A stretch of DNA of 64,000 bases from positions 124,001-188,000 of the forward strand of contig JADJAD010000019.1 in NCBI GenBank assembly GCA_016704465.1, read 5' to 3'. How positions within the stretch are numbered: the first letter of the stretch is position 1; the number at the start of each line of letters is the position of its first letter. Below, piece after piece: positions 27,009 through 37,117 of this stretch. The notes beneath the pieces were generated by a model, which saw only the letters and a program-made list of their open reading frames with translations, had not been told where the DNA came from and ran no database searches. Origin of the DNA: Gemmatimonadota bacterium. Its GTDB lineage: Bacteria > Gemmatimonadota > Gemmatimonadetes > Gemmatimonadales > Gemmatimonadaceae. Position numbers and translations under genes: made by a program.

Positions 27009-27142
27009 CGCCACCCTGACTCCACCGCGTGCCCCTGCCTCGCAACTCGACCTGCGGTCGCCCGCCCGCTCTTCTGGCCGGCCCCGACGCGACATCCCGT
27101 TGTGTTCGGACCCTTCCGCAGCCGCGTCACGATCCCGGTACC

Positions 27143-30100
27143 ATGATTCGAAATCGACCCGCCCCGATCTGGCGTCGCGCAGCCCTGCTGCTGGCGCTTT
27201 CTCTCGTTCCGCCGTTCGTACCGTCCGGATCTGCGGAGGCGCAGCGGCCCACCGAACGTCCACTGTCGGGTCGTCCGGCTACCAACACTGAGGGCACGGC
27301 GACCGAGCGCGGTGCGCTCGGGTCGCGCACCATCTTTTCGGTGCCCTCGGTTCCGCAGGCTGAGGCGGTGGGGGTGGACATTGAACTCACCAAGTCACAC
27401 GCGCGGCGCTTTGCGGTCGGGACCATCTCGACGTACACCTTCGTGGTGGTCAACACGGGTGACGCGACGACGACCGGCCCCATCACGATCACTGACAACC
27501 TCCCGACCGGGCTGACGTTCGCTTCGGCGTCCGGTGGAGGCTGGAACTGCGGCGCTGCCGGCGCGCTGGTCACCTGCACCCGCCCGGGGGCGCTCGCGCC
27601 GGGCGAGGCGACGAGCTTCGCGCTGAATGTCTCGGTCGCTCAGTCGGCGTTCCCGTCGGTCACGAATGCCGCCACGGCCTCGACGCCGGACGAATCGGCG
27701 GCGCTGCTCGGCAACAACACCTCGAGCGACGTCACCCAGGTCATTCTGTCGGGCAACAACGATCCGTTCATCGACCTGCTGCTCTCCAAGTCGCACGCCG
27801 GCAACTTCACGGCCGGACAGAACGGCGTGTACACGATCGTTGTGGTCAACCTCGGGGACCGCATGACCGTGGGCGACCTGACGCTGACCGACAACCTCCC
27901 GGTCGGGCTGACCTTCGTGTCGGCGGTCGGGACGGGTTGGAGCTGTAGCGCGGTCGGCCAGCAGGTGAACTGCAGCAATCCCATTCGGCTGGCCCAGTCG
28001 CAGTCCACCAGCCTTTCGCTCACCGTGGCGGTGAGCCCGACCGCGCCGTCCACGCTCACGAACACGGCGACCGTCTCCACGCCCAACGAGCAGGCCGGGC
28101 GCCTCGCCAACAACACGGACACCGATCCCACGACGATCGATCCGGTCCCGGCGCTCGACCTGGCCATCGTCAAGACAGCGACGGGCCCGTTCGCCGTCGG
28201 ACAGAATGCCGCGTACCAGCTCACGGTCAACAACCTGTCGTCGTCCGCAACGACGGGCGCCACGACCATTACCGATGTACTGCCGGCCGGACTGACCTTC
28301 GTGTCGGCGGCCGGCACGGGATGGATCTGCTCGTTTGCGAGCGGAACCGTCAGCTGTACCTACGCTGCCGCCATTGCCGCCGGCGCCTCGACGAACGTCC
28401 TCGTGACCGTCGCTGTCGGCGCCAGCGCTGTGCCGTCGGTGACGAACACCGCGACCGTGCAGACCCCCGGTGACGGCAACCCGGGCAACAATACCTCGAC
28501 CATCGTGACCCCGGTGACGCTGCTCGATGTGGCCATCGCCAAGAGCCATACCGGGTCGTTCACGGTCGGACAGAATGGCACCTATACGCTCACGGTCAGC
28601 AACGTCGGGAACGTCGCCACGACGGGACCGCTCACGGTGACCGACAACCTGCCGACCGGACTGACTTTCGTCTCGGCGAGCGGCACGGGATGGAGCTGTT
28701 CGGCGACGGGCCCCGTCGTGACGTGCGGCAATCCGGCGACCTTTGCGCCGGGCGCAACGATTCCGGCGATCACCCTCACGGTCGGCGTATCGGCCGCGGC
28801 AATTCCGTCGGTGACGAACCTCGTGACCGTGGCGACCCCTGGAGATGCTGTCCCGGGCAACAACACGGCAACCGATCCCACCACGGTCAACGCGCCGCCG
28901 GCGCTCGACCTCGAACTGGTGAAGACCGCGACCACCCCGTTCGTCGTCGGGCAGAACGCGACGTACCTGCTCACGGTCAATAACGTGTCGCAGGCACCCA
29001 CCAGTGGCACCACCACGATCACCGACGTGCTCCCGGCCGGACTGGGCTTCGTCTCGGCCGCCGGAACAGGATGGACCTGCGGCTTCGCATCGGGCACCGT
29101 CACCTGCACCAATCCCGCGGTTATCGCCGCCGGTGCCTCGTCCAGCGTTACGGTGACGGTGGCGGTCGCCGCCGCGGCCGTTCCTTCGGTCACGAACACC
29201 GGGACTGTACAGTCGCCGGGCGATTCCAACCCGGGCAACAACGATTCGACCATCACCACGCCGGTGCAGGTCCTCGACGTGGCCATCGCCAAGAGCCACA
29301 CCGGGAACTTCGTGGTGGGGCAGAACGGGAGCTACACGCTCACCGTCACAAATGTCGGGAACCTCGCCACGACCGGCGGCCTGACCGTGACCGACAACCT
29401 GCCGGCAGGACTCGCCTTCGTCTCGGCCTCCGGGACCGGCTGGAGCTGCTCGGCGTCCGGATCGGCCGTCACCTGCGCCAATCCCGCGACCTTTGCCCCG
29501 GGCGCGGCCATTCCGGCCATTACGCTCACCGTCTCGGTTTCCATCACTGCAGTCCCGTCGGTCACCAACGTGGCGACCGTGGCCACGCCGGGAGACCAGG
29601 TGCCGGGGAACAACACCGCCTCCGACCCGACGACCGTGTCGACCACACTCGACGTGGCGATCACCAAGATCCACTCGGGGAACTTCACGGTCGGCCAGAA
29701 CGGCGCCTACACCCTTCGCGTGACGAACGCGGGAAGCTCGTCGACCACTGGTGGCCTGACGGTTACCGACAACCTCCCGAACGGGCTGAGCTTCGTCTCG
29801 GCGACCGGCACCGGCTGGACCTGCTCAGCCCTCGGCGCAGTTGTCACCTGTACCAATCCCGCGACCCTTCCCCCGGGTGGTGCGGCTCCGTCCATCACGC
29901 TCACGGTGGCCGTGTCGAGTGCCGCGGTTCCGTCGGTCACCAACGTCGCCATCGTGTCGACCCCCGGTGACTCCAACCCGACCAACAACATCGCCCGCGA
30001 CCCGACGATCGTCTCCGAGCCGTCGCCCTCGCTCGACCTCGCGATTCAGAAGTCGGCCAGCCCCGGCGCGTTCATCGTCGGCCAGAACGGGACGTACCTG

Positions 30101-33100
30101 CTGAACGTGACGAACATCTCGTCGATTCCGACCACCGGGACGACGACCGTGACGGATATCCTGGCGTCGGGCCTGACGTATGTCTCGGCGACTGGCAGCG
30201 GTTGGAGCTGCAGCGTGACCGGCCAGGCGATCTCCTGCACCACGGGGACGCCGATCGCTCCGGGGGCGACGACGGTCATCACCGTCACCGTTGCGGTTGG
30301 ACCCGCAGCTGCTCCCGGCGTGCGCAACACCGGCATCGTCAAGACGCCTGGCGACACCATCCCGGCCAACGACACCTCCACCGTGACCACGCCGGTCGGT
30401 ACTGGAGGCAACCAGATCGACCTCGAGATCCTGAAGACGTCGTCGTCGCTGGTGCAGGGGCAGCAGGGGACGTTCACGCTGACCATCACCAACCTGCTCG
30501 ACCCCACGTCCAAGCCGACCACGATAACGGATGTGATCCCGGCGGGGCTGACGTACGTCAGCGCCACCGGACCCGGCTTCACCTGCAGCGCGGTCGGGCA
30601 GACGCTCACCTGTACGTACGCCGCGTCGCTCGCCCACCTGGAGACGGCCACCGTCACGGTTACGGTGAACGTGACGGGCGCAGTCGGCACGGTGATCACC
30701 AATACCGGCGTGGTGAAGAACCCGGACGACATCAATCCGACGAACGACACCTCGACGATCACCGAGACGATCACCGGGACGCCCGACCTGGCGATGGACA
30801 AGGAGATCGTCCAGCCGCTGATCTTCGGGCGGAACGCCACGTTTACGCTGACGGTCACCAACGTCGGCAATGGTGCGACGACCGGACTGATCACGGTCAC
30901 CGATCAGTTGCCGGCCGGCTTCACCTACGTGAGCGCGAGCGGAATCGGCTGGACCTGTTCGGCGTCGGGACAGCTGCTGACCTGCACCAACCCGGGTCCG
31001 CTCGCCCCCAAGGCGTCCAGCGTCATCACGCTCGTAACCACCACGCCCCCGCAGCAGATCAACACCGAGAACACCGCGGTCGTGAAGACGCCGGGCGATC
31101 CGAACCCCGGCAACGACAGCGACACGGTGCCGATCGGTGGCGGCACGCCGCAGATCGACCTCGAAACGACAAAGTCTGCGTCGAGCACCGCCTTCAGCGT
31201 CGGACAGCCGGCGAGCTACACGATCATCGTGCGCAACATCAGCGGGGTCCCGACGACGGTGCCGATCACGGTGACCGACGCCGTTCCCGCCCAGTTGACG
31301 CTGGTGTCGGCGTCGGGCACCGGCTGGACCTGCTCGATCAGCGGCCAGCTACTGACTTGCACCTACGCCGGCATCCTGCAGCCGGGTGCGGCGGCGGTGG
31401 TCACGGTCAACGTCATCCCGCTCCCGGCAGCGATTCCTTCCGTGCGCAACATCGCGGTCGGCACCTCGCCGGAGGACTTCAACCCCGCCAACGACACCTC
31501 GACCGTCAACACGCCGGTCGGTGGGGTCGTCGACCTCTCGCTCCAGAAGGAGTCGGTCGGCGCCTTCCAGATCGGACAGACGGGGCGCTACAACCTCACC
31601 ATTCGCAACACGGGATCGATCGCCGCCGCGGCGCCCATCACGGTGCGCGACACGCTCCCGGCCGGACTCACCTTCGTCTCGGCGACCGGGACGGGATGGG
31701 CCTGCTCCGTGTCGGGTAGCATCGTGACGTGCATTCGCTCGACCGCGCTTGCCGCAGGCGAGACCTCGACCATCGAGCTACAGGTCACCGTTGGTGCCCT
31801 GGCCATTCCGCAGGTCAGCAACTGCGCGACCGTGTCGGGGACGAACGAAACCGGGACGCTGGCCAACAACCAGGGATGCGCCACCACCCCGGTGGCCGGC
31901 CGGCCGACGCTGGAGATCACCAAGTCCGTGTCGAAGGCCGACGCGCAGATCGGCGATGTGCTCGACTATACGGTGGTCGTGCGAAACACCGGGACGGCGA
32001 ATCTTGCCAATGCCATCGTCGTCGACACGCTCCCCCTGGGCTTCGCCTACGAGGGACGCACCGCGCGGGTTGGCGGTGTGGTCATCGCCGATCCTGCCGG
32101 GGCTCCCGGGCCGCGCCTCACCTTTGCCATCGGCGCGGTGAACGTCGGCACGCCGGTAACGCTCACGTATCGCGTGCGCATTGCCGCGACGGCCAAACTC
32201 GGAGTAAACACGAACGTCGCGGTCGCCAGCAGCAGTGACGGCGGTACGACGTCGGGCCCGGCCCGGGCCTCGACGCGACTGACCGGCGGCCTGTTCAATG
32301 AGCGCGGCGCCATCGTCGGCAAGGTCTACACGCAGTGCAACTGCGAGAGCGCCATGCAGGAAGGGGGCGAAGTCGGGATCCCCGGCGTCCGCATCTATCT
32401 GGAGGACGGCTCGTCGGTCGTCACCGACGTGGAAGGGAAGTACAACTTCTACGGCGTCTCCAACCGCATGCACACGGTCAAGGTCGACCGCAGCACGCTG
32501 CCGGGAGGGGCGGTCCTCGTGCCGCTTGGAAACCGCAACGCGATGGACGGCTACTCGCGCTTCGCCGACGTGAAGGGTGGCGAGATGCACAAGGCCGACT
32601 TCGCCGAGGGCTCCGGGTCAGCCGACGTGCTGCGCCTGGTGCTGGAGCGTCGTCGGGCCGGTGAGGTGGAGAATGCCGGAACGCAGATCAAGGACGGCGC
32701 GCTTCCGCCGCGCGTCGCCACGGAAGGGACGCCCCCTGCGCGCAGCGCCAGCGGACAGCCGCTGCCTGCCGCGACGGTGGCCGACTCGATCAAGATCGCC
32801 TACACGACCATGGCGCCCGGCGTCGCGCAGTCGCACGACTCGGGCACCGGGCCGGTGCGTGCTGCGCAGGGGTACCAGCCGCTGGTCGGCGGCACGAATA
32901 CGCTGACCGATGCCAACTCGCAGCTGCCGGCAACACCGTTGCGTGCACTGGCGGCCCAGCAGTCGCGCAATCCGTTCGGCTACGGCCGCGTGCAGCTGGA
33001 AGTGCCGCAGCAGGGGATCCCGGCCGACGGCCAGACGCTGGTCAAGGTCGTGGTCCGCGCGCTGGACGGCAGTGGTAATCCGCTCACCGGACGCATCCCG

Positions 33101-35842
33101 GTGACGCTCGAGGCGTCGCTGGGTCGCTGGCTGGGCGACGACGTCGGGGCCACCGAACAGGGACGCCAGGTAGTGCTCGATGGCGGTGAAGGGAGCTACA
33201 CGCTGATTGCCGCGGCGCAGCCGGGGCGCGGCGAGGTGCGGGTCACCACGCCGGACGGTGTGTCGACCATGCCGATCAGCTTCATTCCGGTGGTGCGTCC
33301 GCTCATGGCGAGCGGGCTCCTGAATGCCCGCATCGACTTCCGCTCCCTCATCCGCGGCGGCAACGCGCTCGCATCGGATGCCGACGGTTTCGAGGAGTCG
33401 ATGCGCGACTGGACGTTCGAGAACGACAGCGGAAAGGTGCGCGGCGGGGCGCGAGGCGCGCTGCTGCTCAAGGGCCAGATCTTTGGTGACCAGCTCTTGA
33501 CCATGTCGTACGACAGCGAGCGCGATCGTGGCGCGACGCTCTTCCGCGACATCCGCCCCGACGAGTTCTTCCCGGTGTACGGCGATGGCTCGATCCGGGA
33601 GTTCGATGCCCAGTCGCGGCGCAAGTTCTACGCACGCCTCGACCGCGGGACATCGTTCACCATGTTCGGCGACTTCCAGACGACGCGGGCCGACGAGCGT
33701 CGCATCCTCAGCGCCTACGACCGCACACTCAACGGTGCGGTGCAGCACTTCGAGGGCAAGCAGGGCACGGCGACGCTCTTCGCCAGTCAGGGACGCATTC
33801 GCCAGGCGGTGGACGAGTTGCCGGGACGCGGAATCTCGGGGCCGTACACCCTGACACGTGCGCAGGGGCTCATCAACTCCGAGCGCGTGGAGATCATCAC
33901 CCGCGATCGCAACCAGCCGTCGGTCATCCTGTCGCGCGTCGCGCTCACGCGCTTCGCCGACTACACCATCGAACCGCTCACCGGTCGCCTGATCTTCCGC
34001 GCCCCGGTGCCGAGCGCCGATGCCAACCTCAACCCGGTGTCGATCCGCGTCTCGTACGAGACAGAGAGCGCCGGCAGCGACAACTTCTGGGTCTACGGCG
34101 GCGACGCCTCGGTGCGCGTCGGTGACGCCCTCGAGATCGGCGGTACCTACGCCCAGGACGAGAATCCGATCCTCAAGTCGCGCCTGGCCGGGCTCAACGC
34201 CACGGCCAAGCTCGGGCGTGCCTCGTTCCTCTTCGGCGAGTTTGCCCAGACCGACCTCGGTGGCACGACCGGTGACGCATTCCGAGTGGAACTGCGGCAC
34301 CAGTCCGAGAAGGTCGAGGGGCGCATCTTCGCCGCCCGATCCGACTCGGCCTTCACCAACACCTCGTCGACATTCTTCGGCGGACGCACGGAGTTCGGCG
34401 GACGCTTCTCGACGCGCCTCGACGACAAGACCCGCCTCATGGGCGACGCCCTGCACACCGAGAACAACACAGGGCTCGACGGCAAGCGGGATGGCGCGCT
34501 CATCGCCATCGAGCGCCAGTTCGACAAGGCGTGGCGTGCCGAGGTCGGCTATCGCTACGCCAAGGAGAGCGGCAACTACTCCCCGTATCCCGGCGCTGGC
34601 CTCACGCAGATCAACCGCGGACTCGTCGACAACGACGTGAGCGCGCTGCGTGGCCGCCTGACCTGGACGCTTCCCGAGAAGACCCGCAGCTCGATCTTCA
34701 CGGAATACGAGCAGGACATCCGCGACGACTCGCACCGCGGTGCGATCGGAGGTGAGTACATCATCTCCAACAGCACGCGCCTCTACGCCCGCCACGAGTG
34801 GCTCACGGGGCAGGAAGGGCCCTACGCCACCAACTCGGGGACCAGCCAGCAGTACACGGTCTTCGGCATCGACGCCGACTACCTCAAGAACACGCAGATG
34901 TTCAGCGAGTATCGCGGTCGCGATTCGTTCAACGGCCGTGATGCCGAGGCGTCGATCGGGCTGCGCAACCGCTGGGCGGTCGCGCCGGGGCTCATGGTGA
35001 ACACGAGCTTCGAGCGGGTCTCGCCGCTCATCGGTGTCGGGCTGGGCACGGGGCAGAACGCTGGCGGCGGCGATGCACTCGCCGTGACCGGTGGGGTGGA
35101 GTGGACGCGCCCGTCGCTGTGGAAGAGCACCGCGCGCCTCGAGTATCGGGACGCGGACTCGGGCGACAACTTCCTCGCCTCGTTCGGCTACGCCCGCAAG
35201 CTCTCGCTGGACTGGACCTTCCTCGGTCGCACCCTGTGGGATGTCGCCGAGATGGGGCAGAACCAGACGCGTGGCTGGTCGCAGCTCGGCTTCGCCTGGC
35301 GCGAGACGGACCAGAACAAGTGGAACGCGCTCATGCGCTATGAGAACCGCCTGACGAACCTCGGCTCCACGGCTGCGGTGGAGCAGACGGAGAACATGGC
35401 GCACATCCTGGCCGCGCTGGTGAACTACCAACCGCAGTCGCGGGTGACGCTGTCGGGTCGGTATGCGGCCAAGATGGCGCGCGACGACGTCGGCACGCTG
35501 AGCACCAGCACCACGTCGCAGCTCCTCATGGGGCGCGGACTGTTCGACCTCAACCGTCGCCTCGATGCCGGCCTCATCTCCTCGGTCCTGATGAGCGACG
35601 GCTTCTCCTCGCGGCGCTACGGACTCGGCGCCGAACTCGGACTCATCGTCATGAAGAACCTGCGCGTGGCCGGCGGCTACAACGTCTTCGGCTTCACCGA
35701 CAAGGACCTCAATTCGTTCGGCACCACCCGCAAGGGGCTGTACCTCGACCTCGGCTTCAAGTTCGACGAATCGCTCTTCGGCCTGGGCGCCGGAGCCGCA
35801 CCATGTGACAACGCCTGCCGTGCAGGGGGGAAGGACGAATGA
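27143..35842 (+). CDS. Giant DUF11-repeat outer-membrane protein
   Basis: A 2899-residue surface protein. After a signal peptide (to about residue 35) come 13 DUF11 Ig-like repeats (about 77-1716), each opening with a DxxxxKSxxGxFxVGQNGxYTLTVxN pattern and holding TVTDNLPxGLTFVSAxGxGWxC. Then follow an SdrB-like cradle (around 1720-1820, GVRIYLEDGSSVVTDVEG), a disordered linker, a Big1/invasin-like domain (around 1945-2050, GIPADGQTLVKVVVRALDG) and about 850 residues of barrel-like strands. Pairs of cysteines in most repeats suggest disulfides. It likely extends repeats outward from a membrane barrel. The ATG at 27143 starts the leader. Its TGA overlaps the OmpA-like ATG as ATGA, so translation is coupled. 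Confidence 0.9.
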   Translation: MIRNRPAPIWRRAALLLALSLVPPFVPSGSAEAQRPTERPLSGRPATNTEGTATERGALGSRTIFSVPSVPQAEAVGVDIELTKSHARRFAVGTISTYTFVVVNTGDATTTGPITITDNLPTGLTFASASGGGWNCGAAGALVTCTRPGALAPGEATSFALNVSVAQSAFPSVTNAATASTPDESAALLGNNTSSDVTQVILSGNNDPFIDLLLSKSHAGNFTAGQNGVYTIVVVNLGDRMTVGDLTLTDNLPVGLTFVSAVGTGWSCSAVGQQVNCSNPIRLAQSQSTSLSLTVAVSPTAPSTLTNTATVSTPNEQAGRLANNTDTDPTTIDPVPALDLAIVKTATGPFAVGQNAAYQLTVNNLSSSATTGATTITDVLPAGLTFVSAAGTGWICSFASGTVSCTYAAAIAAGASTNVLVTVAVGASAVPSVTNTATVQTPGDGNPGNNTSTIVTPVTLLDVAIAKSHTGSFTVGQNGTYTLTVSNVGNVATTGPLTVTDNLPTGLTFVSASGTGWSCSATGPVVTCGNPATFAPGATIPAITLTVGVSAAAIPSVTNLVTVATPGDAVPGNNTATDPTTVNAPPALDLELVKTATTPFVVGQNATYLLTVNNVSQAPTSGTTTITDVLPAGLGFVSAAGTGWTCGFASGTVTCTNPAVIAAGASSSVTVTVAVAAAAVPSVTNTGTVQSPGDSNPGNNDSTITTPVQVLDVAIAKSHTGNFVVGQNGSYTLTVTNVGNLATTGGLTVTDNLPAGLAFVSASGTGWSCSASGSAVTCANPATFAPGAAIPAITLTVSVSITAVPSVTNVATVATPGDQVPGNNTASDPTTVSTTLDVAITKIHSGNFTVGQNGAYTLRVTNAGSSSTTGGLTVTDNLPNGLSFVSATGTGWTCSALGAVVTCTNPATLPPGGAAPSITLTVAVSSAAVPSVTNVAIVSTPGDSNPTNNIARDPTIVSEPSPSLDLAIQKSASPGAFIVGQNGTYLLNVTNISSIPTTGTTTVTDILASGLTYVSATGSGWSCSVTGQAISCTTGTPIAPGATTVITVTVAVGPAAAPGVRNTGIVKTPGDTIPANDTSTVTTPVGTGGNQIDLEILKTSSSLVQGQQGTFTLTITNLLDPTSKPTTITDVIPAGLTYVSATGPGFTCSAVGQTLTCTYAASLAHLETATVTVTVNVTGAVGTVITNTGVVKNPDDINPTNDTSTITETITGTPDLAMDKEIVQPLIFGRNATFTLTVTNVGNGATTGLITVTDQLPAGFTYVSASGIGWTCSASGQLLTCTNPGPLAPKASSVITLVTTTPPQQINTENTAVVKTPGDPNPGNDSDTVPIGGGTPQIDLETTKSASSTAFSVGQPASYTIIVRNISGVPTTVPITVTDAVPAQLTLVSASGTGWTCSISGQLLTCTYAGILQPGAAAVVTVNVIPLPAAIPSVRNIAVGTSPEDFNPANDTSTVNTPVGGVVDLSLQKESVGAFQIGQTGRYNLTIRNTGSIAAAAPITVRDTLPAGLTFVSATGTGWACSVSGSIVTCIRSTALAAGETSTIELQVTVGALAIPQVSNCATVSGTNETGTLANNQGCATTPVAGRPTLEITKSVSKADAQIGDVLDYTVVVRNTGTANLANAIVVDTLPLGFAYEGRTARVGGVVIADPAGAPGPRLTFAIGAVNVGTPVTLTYRVRIAATAKLGVNTNVAVASSSDGGTTSGPARASTRLTGGLFNERGAIVGKVYTQCNCESAMQEGGEVGIPGVRIYLEDGSSVVTDVEGKYNFYGVSNRMHTVKVDRSTLPGGAVLVPLGNRNAMDGYSRFADVKGGEMHKADFAEGSGSADVLRLVLERRRAGEVENAGTQIKDGALPPRVATEGTPPARSASGQPLPAATVADSIKIAYTTMAPGVAQSHDSGTGPVRAAQGYQPLVGGTNTLTDANSQLPATPLRALAAQQSRNPFGYGRVQLEVPQQGIPADGQTLVKVVVRALDGSGNPLTGRIPVTLEASLGRWLGDDVGATEQGRQVVLDGGEGSYTLIAAAQPGRGEVRVTTPDGVSTMPISFIPVVRPLMASGLLNARIDFRSLIRGGNALASDADGFEESMRDWTFENDSGKVRGGARGALLLKGQIFGDQLLTMSYDSERDRGATLFRDIRPDEFFPVYGDGSIREFDAQSRRKFYARLDRGTSFTMFGDFQTTRADERRILSAYDRTLNGAVQHFEGKQGTATLFASQGRIRQAVDELPGRGISGPYTLTRAQGLINSERVEIITRDRNQPSVILSRVALTRFADYTIEPLTGRLIFRAPVPSADANLNPVSIRVSYETESAGSDNFWVYGGDASVRVGDALEIGGTYAQDENPILKSRLAGLNATAKLGRASFLFGEFAQTDLGGTTGDAFRVELRHQSEKVEGRIFAARSDSAFTNTSSTFFGGRTEFGGRFSTRLDDKTRLMGDALHTENNTGLDGKRDGALIAIERQFDKAWRAEVGYRYAKESGNYSPYPGAGLTQINRGLVDNDVSALRGRLTWTLPEKTRSSIFTEYEQDIRDDSHRGAIGGEYIISNSTRLYARHEWLTGQEGPYATNSGTSQQYTVFGIDADYLKNTQMFSEYRGRDSFNGRDAEASIGLRNRWAVAPGLMVNTSFERVSPLIGVGLGTGQNAGGGDALAVTGGVEWTRPSLWKSTARLEYRDADSGDNFLASFGYARKLSLDWTFLGRTLWDVAEMGQNQTRGWSQLGFAWRETDQNKWNALMRYENRLTNLGSTAAVEQTENMAHILAALVNYQPQSRVTLSGRYAAKMARDDVGTLSTSTTSQLLMGRGLFDLNRRLDAGLISSVLMSDGFSSRRYGLGAELGLIVMKNLRVAGGYNVFGFTDKDLNSFGTTRKGLYLDLGFKFDESLFGLGAGAAPCDNACRAGGKDE

Positions 35843-36977
35843 TTTCCCGACTAGTGGGCCCCCGGGCCGCCGTCACCGCCACGGCTGCGATGCTGCTGCT
35901 GACGGGATGTGCGTCGGTGACCATGCAGCCGGCGGGACGCCTCACGCCGGTGCGGGACCGCGTGACCGACGAGGCGATCGCGCGCGACCTGGCCATCTTC
36001 GATTCGTACGACCTCCGGCTCAGCCGGGTGGCGCCGAGTCCAACCGGGGCCGAGCGGTACGTCGCGGCGCGCGCGACGGAATACGTGCGCGTCGCACGCG
36101 ACGCCTACGAGCGCAACGATCGCACGAGCTTCGTCGAGGATGCACTCGCCTGGGCGGCGGCCGACATCGAGACGCTTGAGCGCGGCGGCGCCGCCGCCGC
36201 CCCGCCAGCGTTGTCCCCATCCCGACGGCCGCGCAGCCGGTGGACCCGGCGGCGTGGACACGCGCCGAGGGGCTGCGCCGCGGCGCGGCGACGCTCGCCA
36301 AGCCGGAAGAAGTCGCCCTCGCCGAGGGACAGCTGCTGCGCGCAGGCCATGCGTTCCTTGCCGGTCCGGCTTGCGTGGATGAGGTGGCCATGACGGCGGC
36401 CCTGCGCTTGCTCGACGTGGCGGAGAAGGGTGGGAGATCCACACCTGTCATCCCGCCTGACCGGATCCCGCAGCCGCCGGTTGTCCCGGTCACGCCGCCC
36501 GACAGCGGAAGGGGCGGGACGCCAGGCTGTACCACGCCCGACGTGCTCGCGGGGGTGCCGTCGATCGTGCACTTCGCCCTCGACAAGTCATTCCTCGCGC
36601 CGGCCACCAGGACCGTGCTCGACGCGTTGGCCGAAAAGCTCGCGCAGGAGACCGGCCTGCGCATCGTGCTGGCCGGTCACACCGACGAGCGCGCGTCGGA
36701 GCCGTACAACCAGGCGCTCTCCGAACGACGCGTCGAAGCCGTGCGGCAGTACCTGCGCAGCAAGGGACTCGCCGATTCGCGCCTGACGGTGAAGGCATTC
36801 GGTGAGACGAACCTGCTCACGCCGGGGCGCCAGCCGATGGACCATGCGCGCAACCGGCGGGTGTCCATCACCTACATCAAGTGTGACGGGACCGAGGCGC
36901 TGCCGATCGAGCAGCTGAACGACATCCAGCTCGAGGCGGCGCGCCGAAAGGCGGCGGCGATGCGGGAGAAGGACTGA
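35839..36977 (+). pseudogene. OmpA-family lipoprotein, one-base frameshift
   Basis: A lipoprotein (lipobox LLLTGCAS) ending in an OmpA C-like peptidoglycan-binding domain (VHFALDKSFLAPATRTVLDALA, LAGHTDERASEPYNQALSERRVEAV, and a terminal FGETN...NRRVSITY). It would tie the coupled giant outer-membrane protein to the cell wall. The frame breaks in a run of four C at 36200-36203 within an alanine stretch; adding one C restores a continuous product of about 380 residues (…AAAPASVVPIPTAAQPVDP…). The OmpA part is fully conserved, so a sequencing or assembly deletion in the homopolymer is the simplest explanation. Confidence 0.82.
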
Positions 36978-37024
36978 CCGAACGCCCGGCAGCGAACGCC
37001 CCCACCTGGAGCACGACCGAATGC

Positions 37025-37063
37025 ACGATCGCCCCGCAGCGTTGGCCGCTGCGGGGCGATCGT
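37025..37063. terminator. Long hairpin terminator between OmpA and kynureninase genes
   Basis: A 17-bp stem (37025-37041 with 37047-37063) with a five-base loop. It lies between two convergent genes and can end both transcripts. Confidence 0.8.
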
Positions 37064-37117
37064 CACGTCTCCACTCTTCCGCCAACCGTACCAGACGGAC
37101 GGAGAACCCGACATCGT

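Larger units (their letters stand above)
26656..27142. other. 487-bp region without a confident gene
   Basis: Between the deacylase and the giant DUF11 gene. It holds a 13-bp tandem repeat (26673-26711), a possible minus-strand 64-residue frame starting at 26788 (MNGPPAQRSEAQARQMPGL..., no ribosome-binding site, unrecognised) and, near 26940-27010, the only A+T-richer stretch, which contains a promoter-like pair. The rest is likely the 5' leader of the giant gene. Confidence 0.6.

Noticed and set aside
32618..35431. A 937-codon minus-strand frame opposite the giant gene
   Set aside because: It is an antisense shadow of a high-GC gene, rich in Arg and Ala with no domain; the plus strand has clear DUF11 and barrel patterns.
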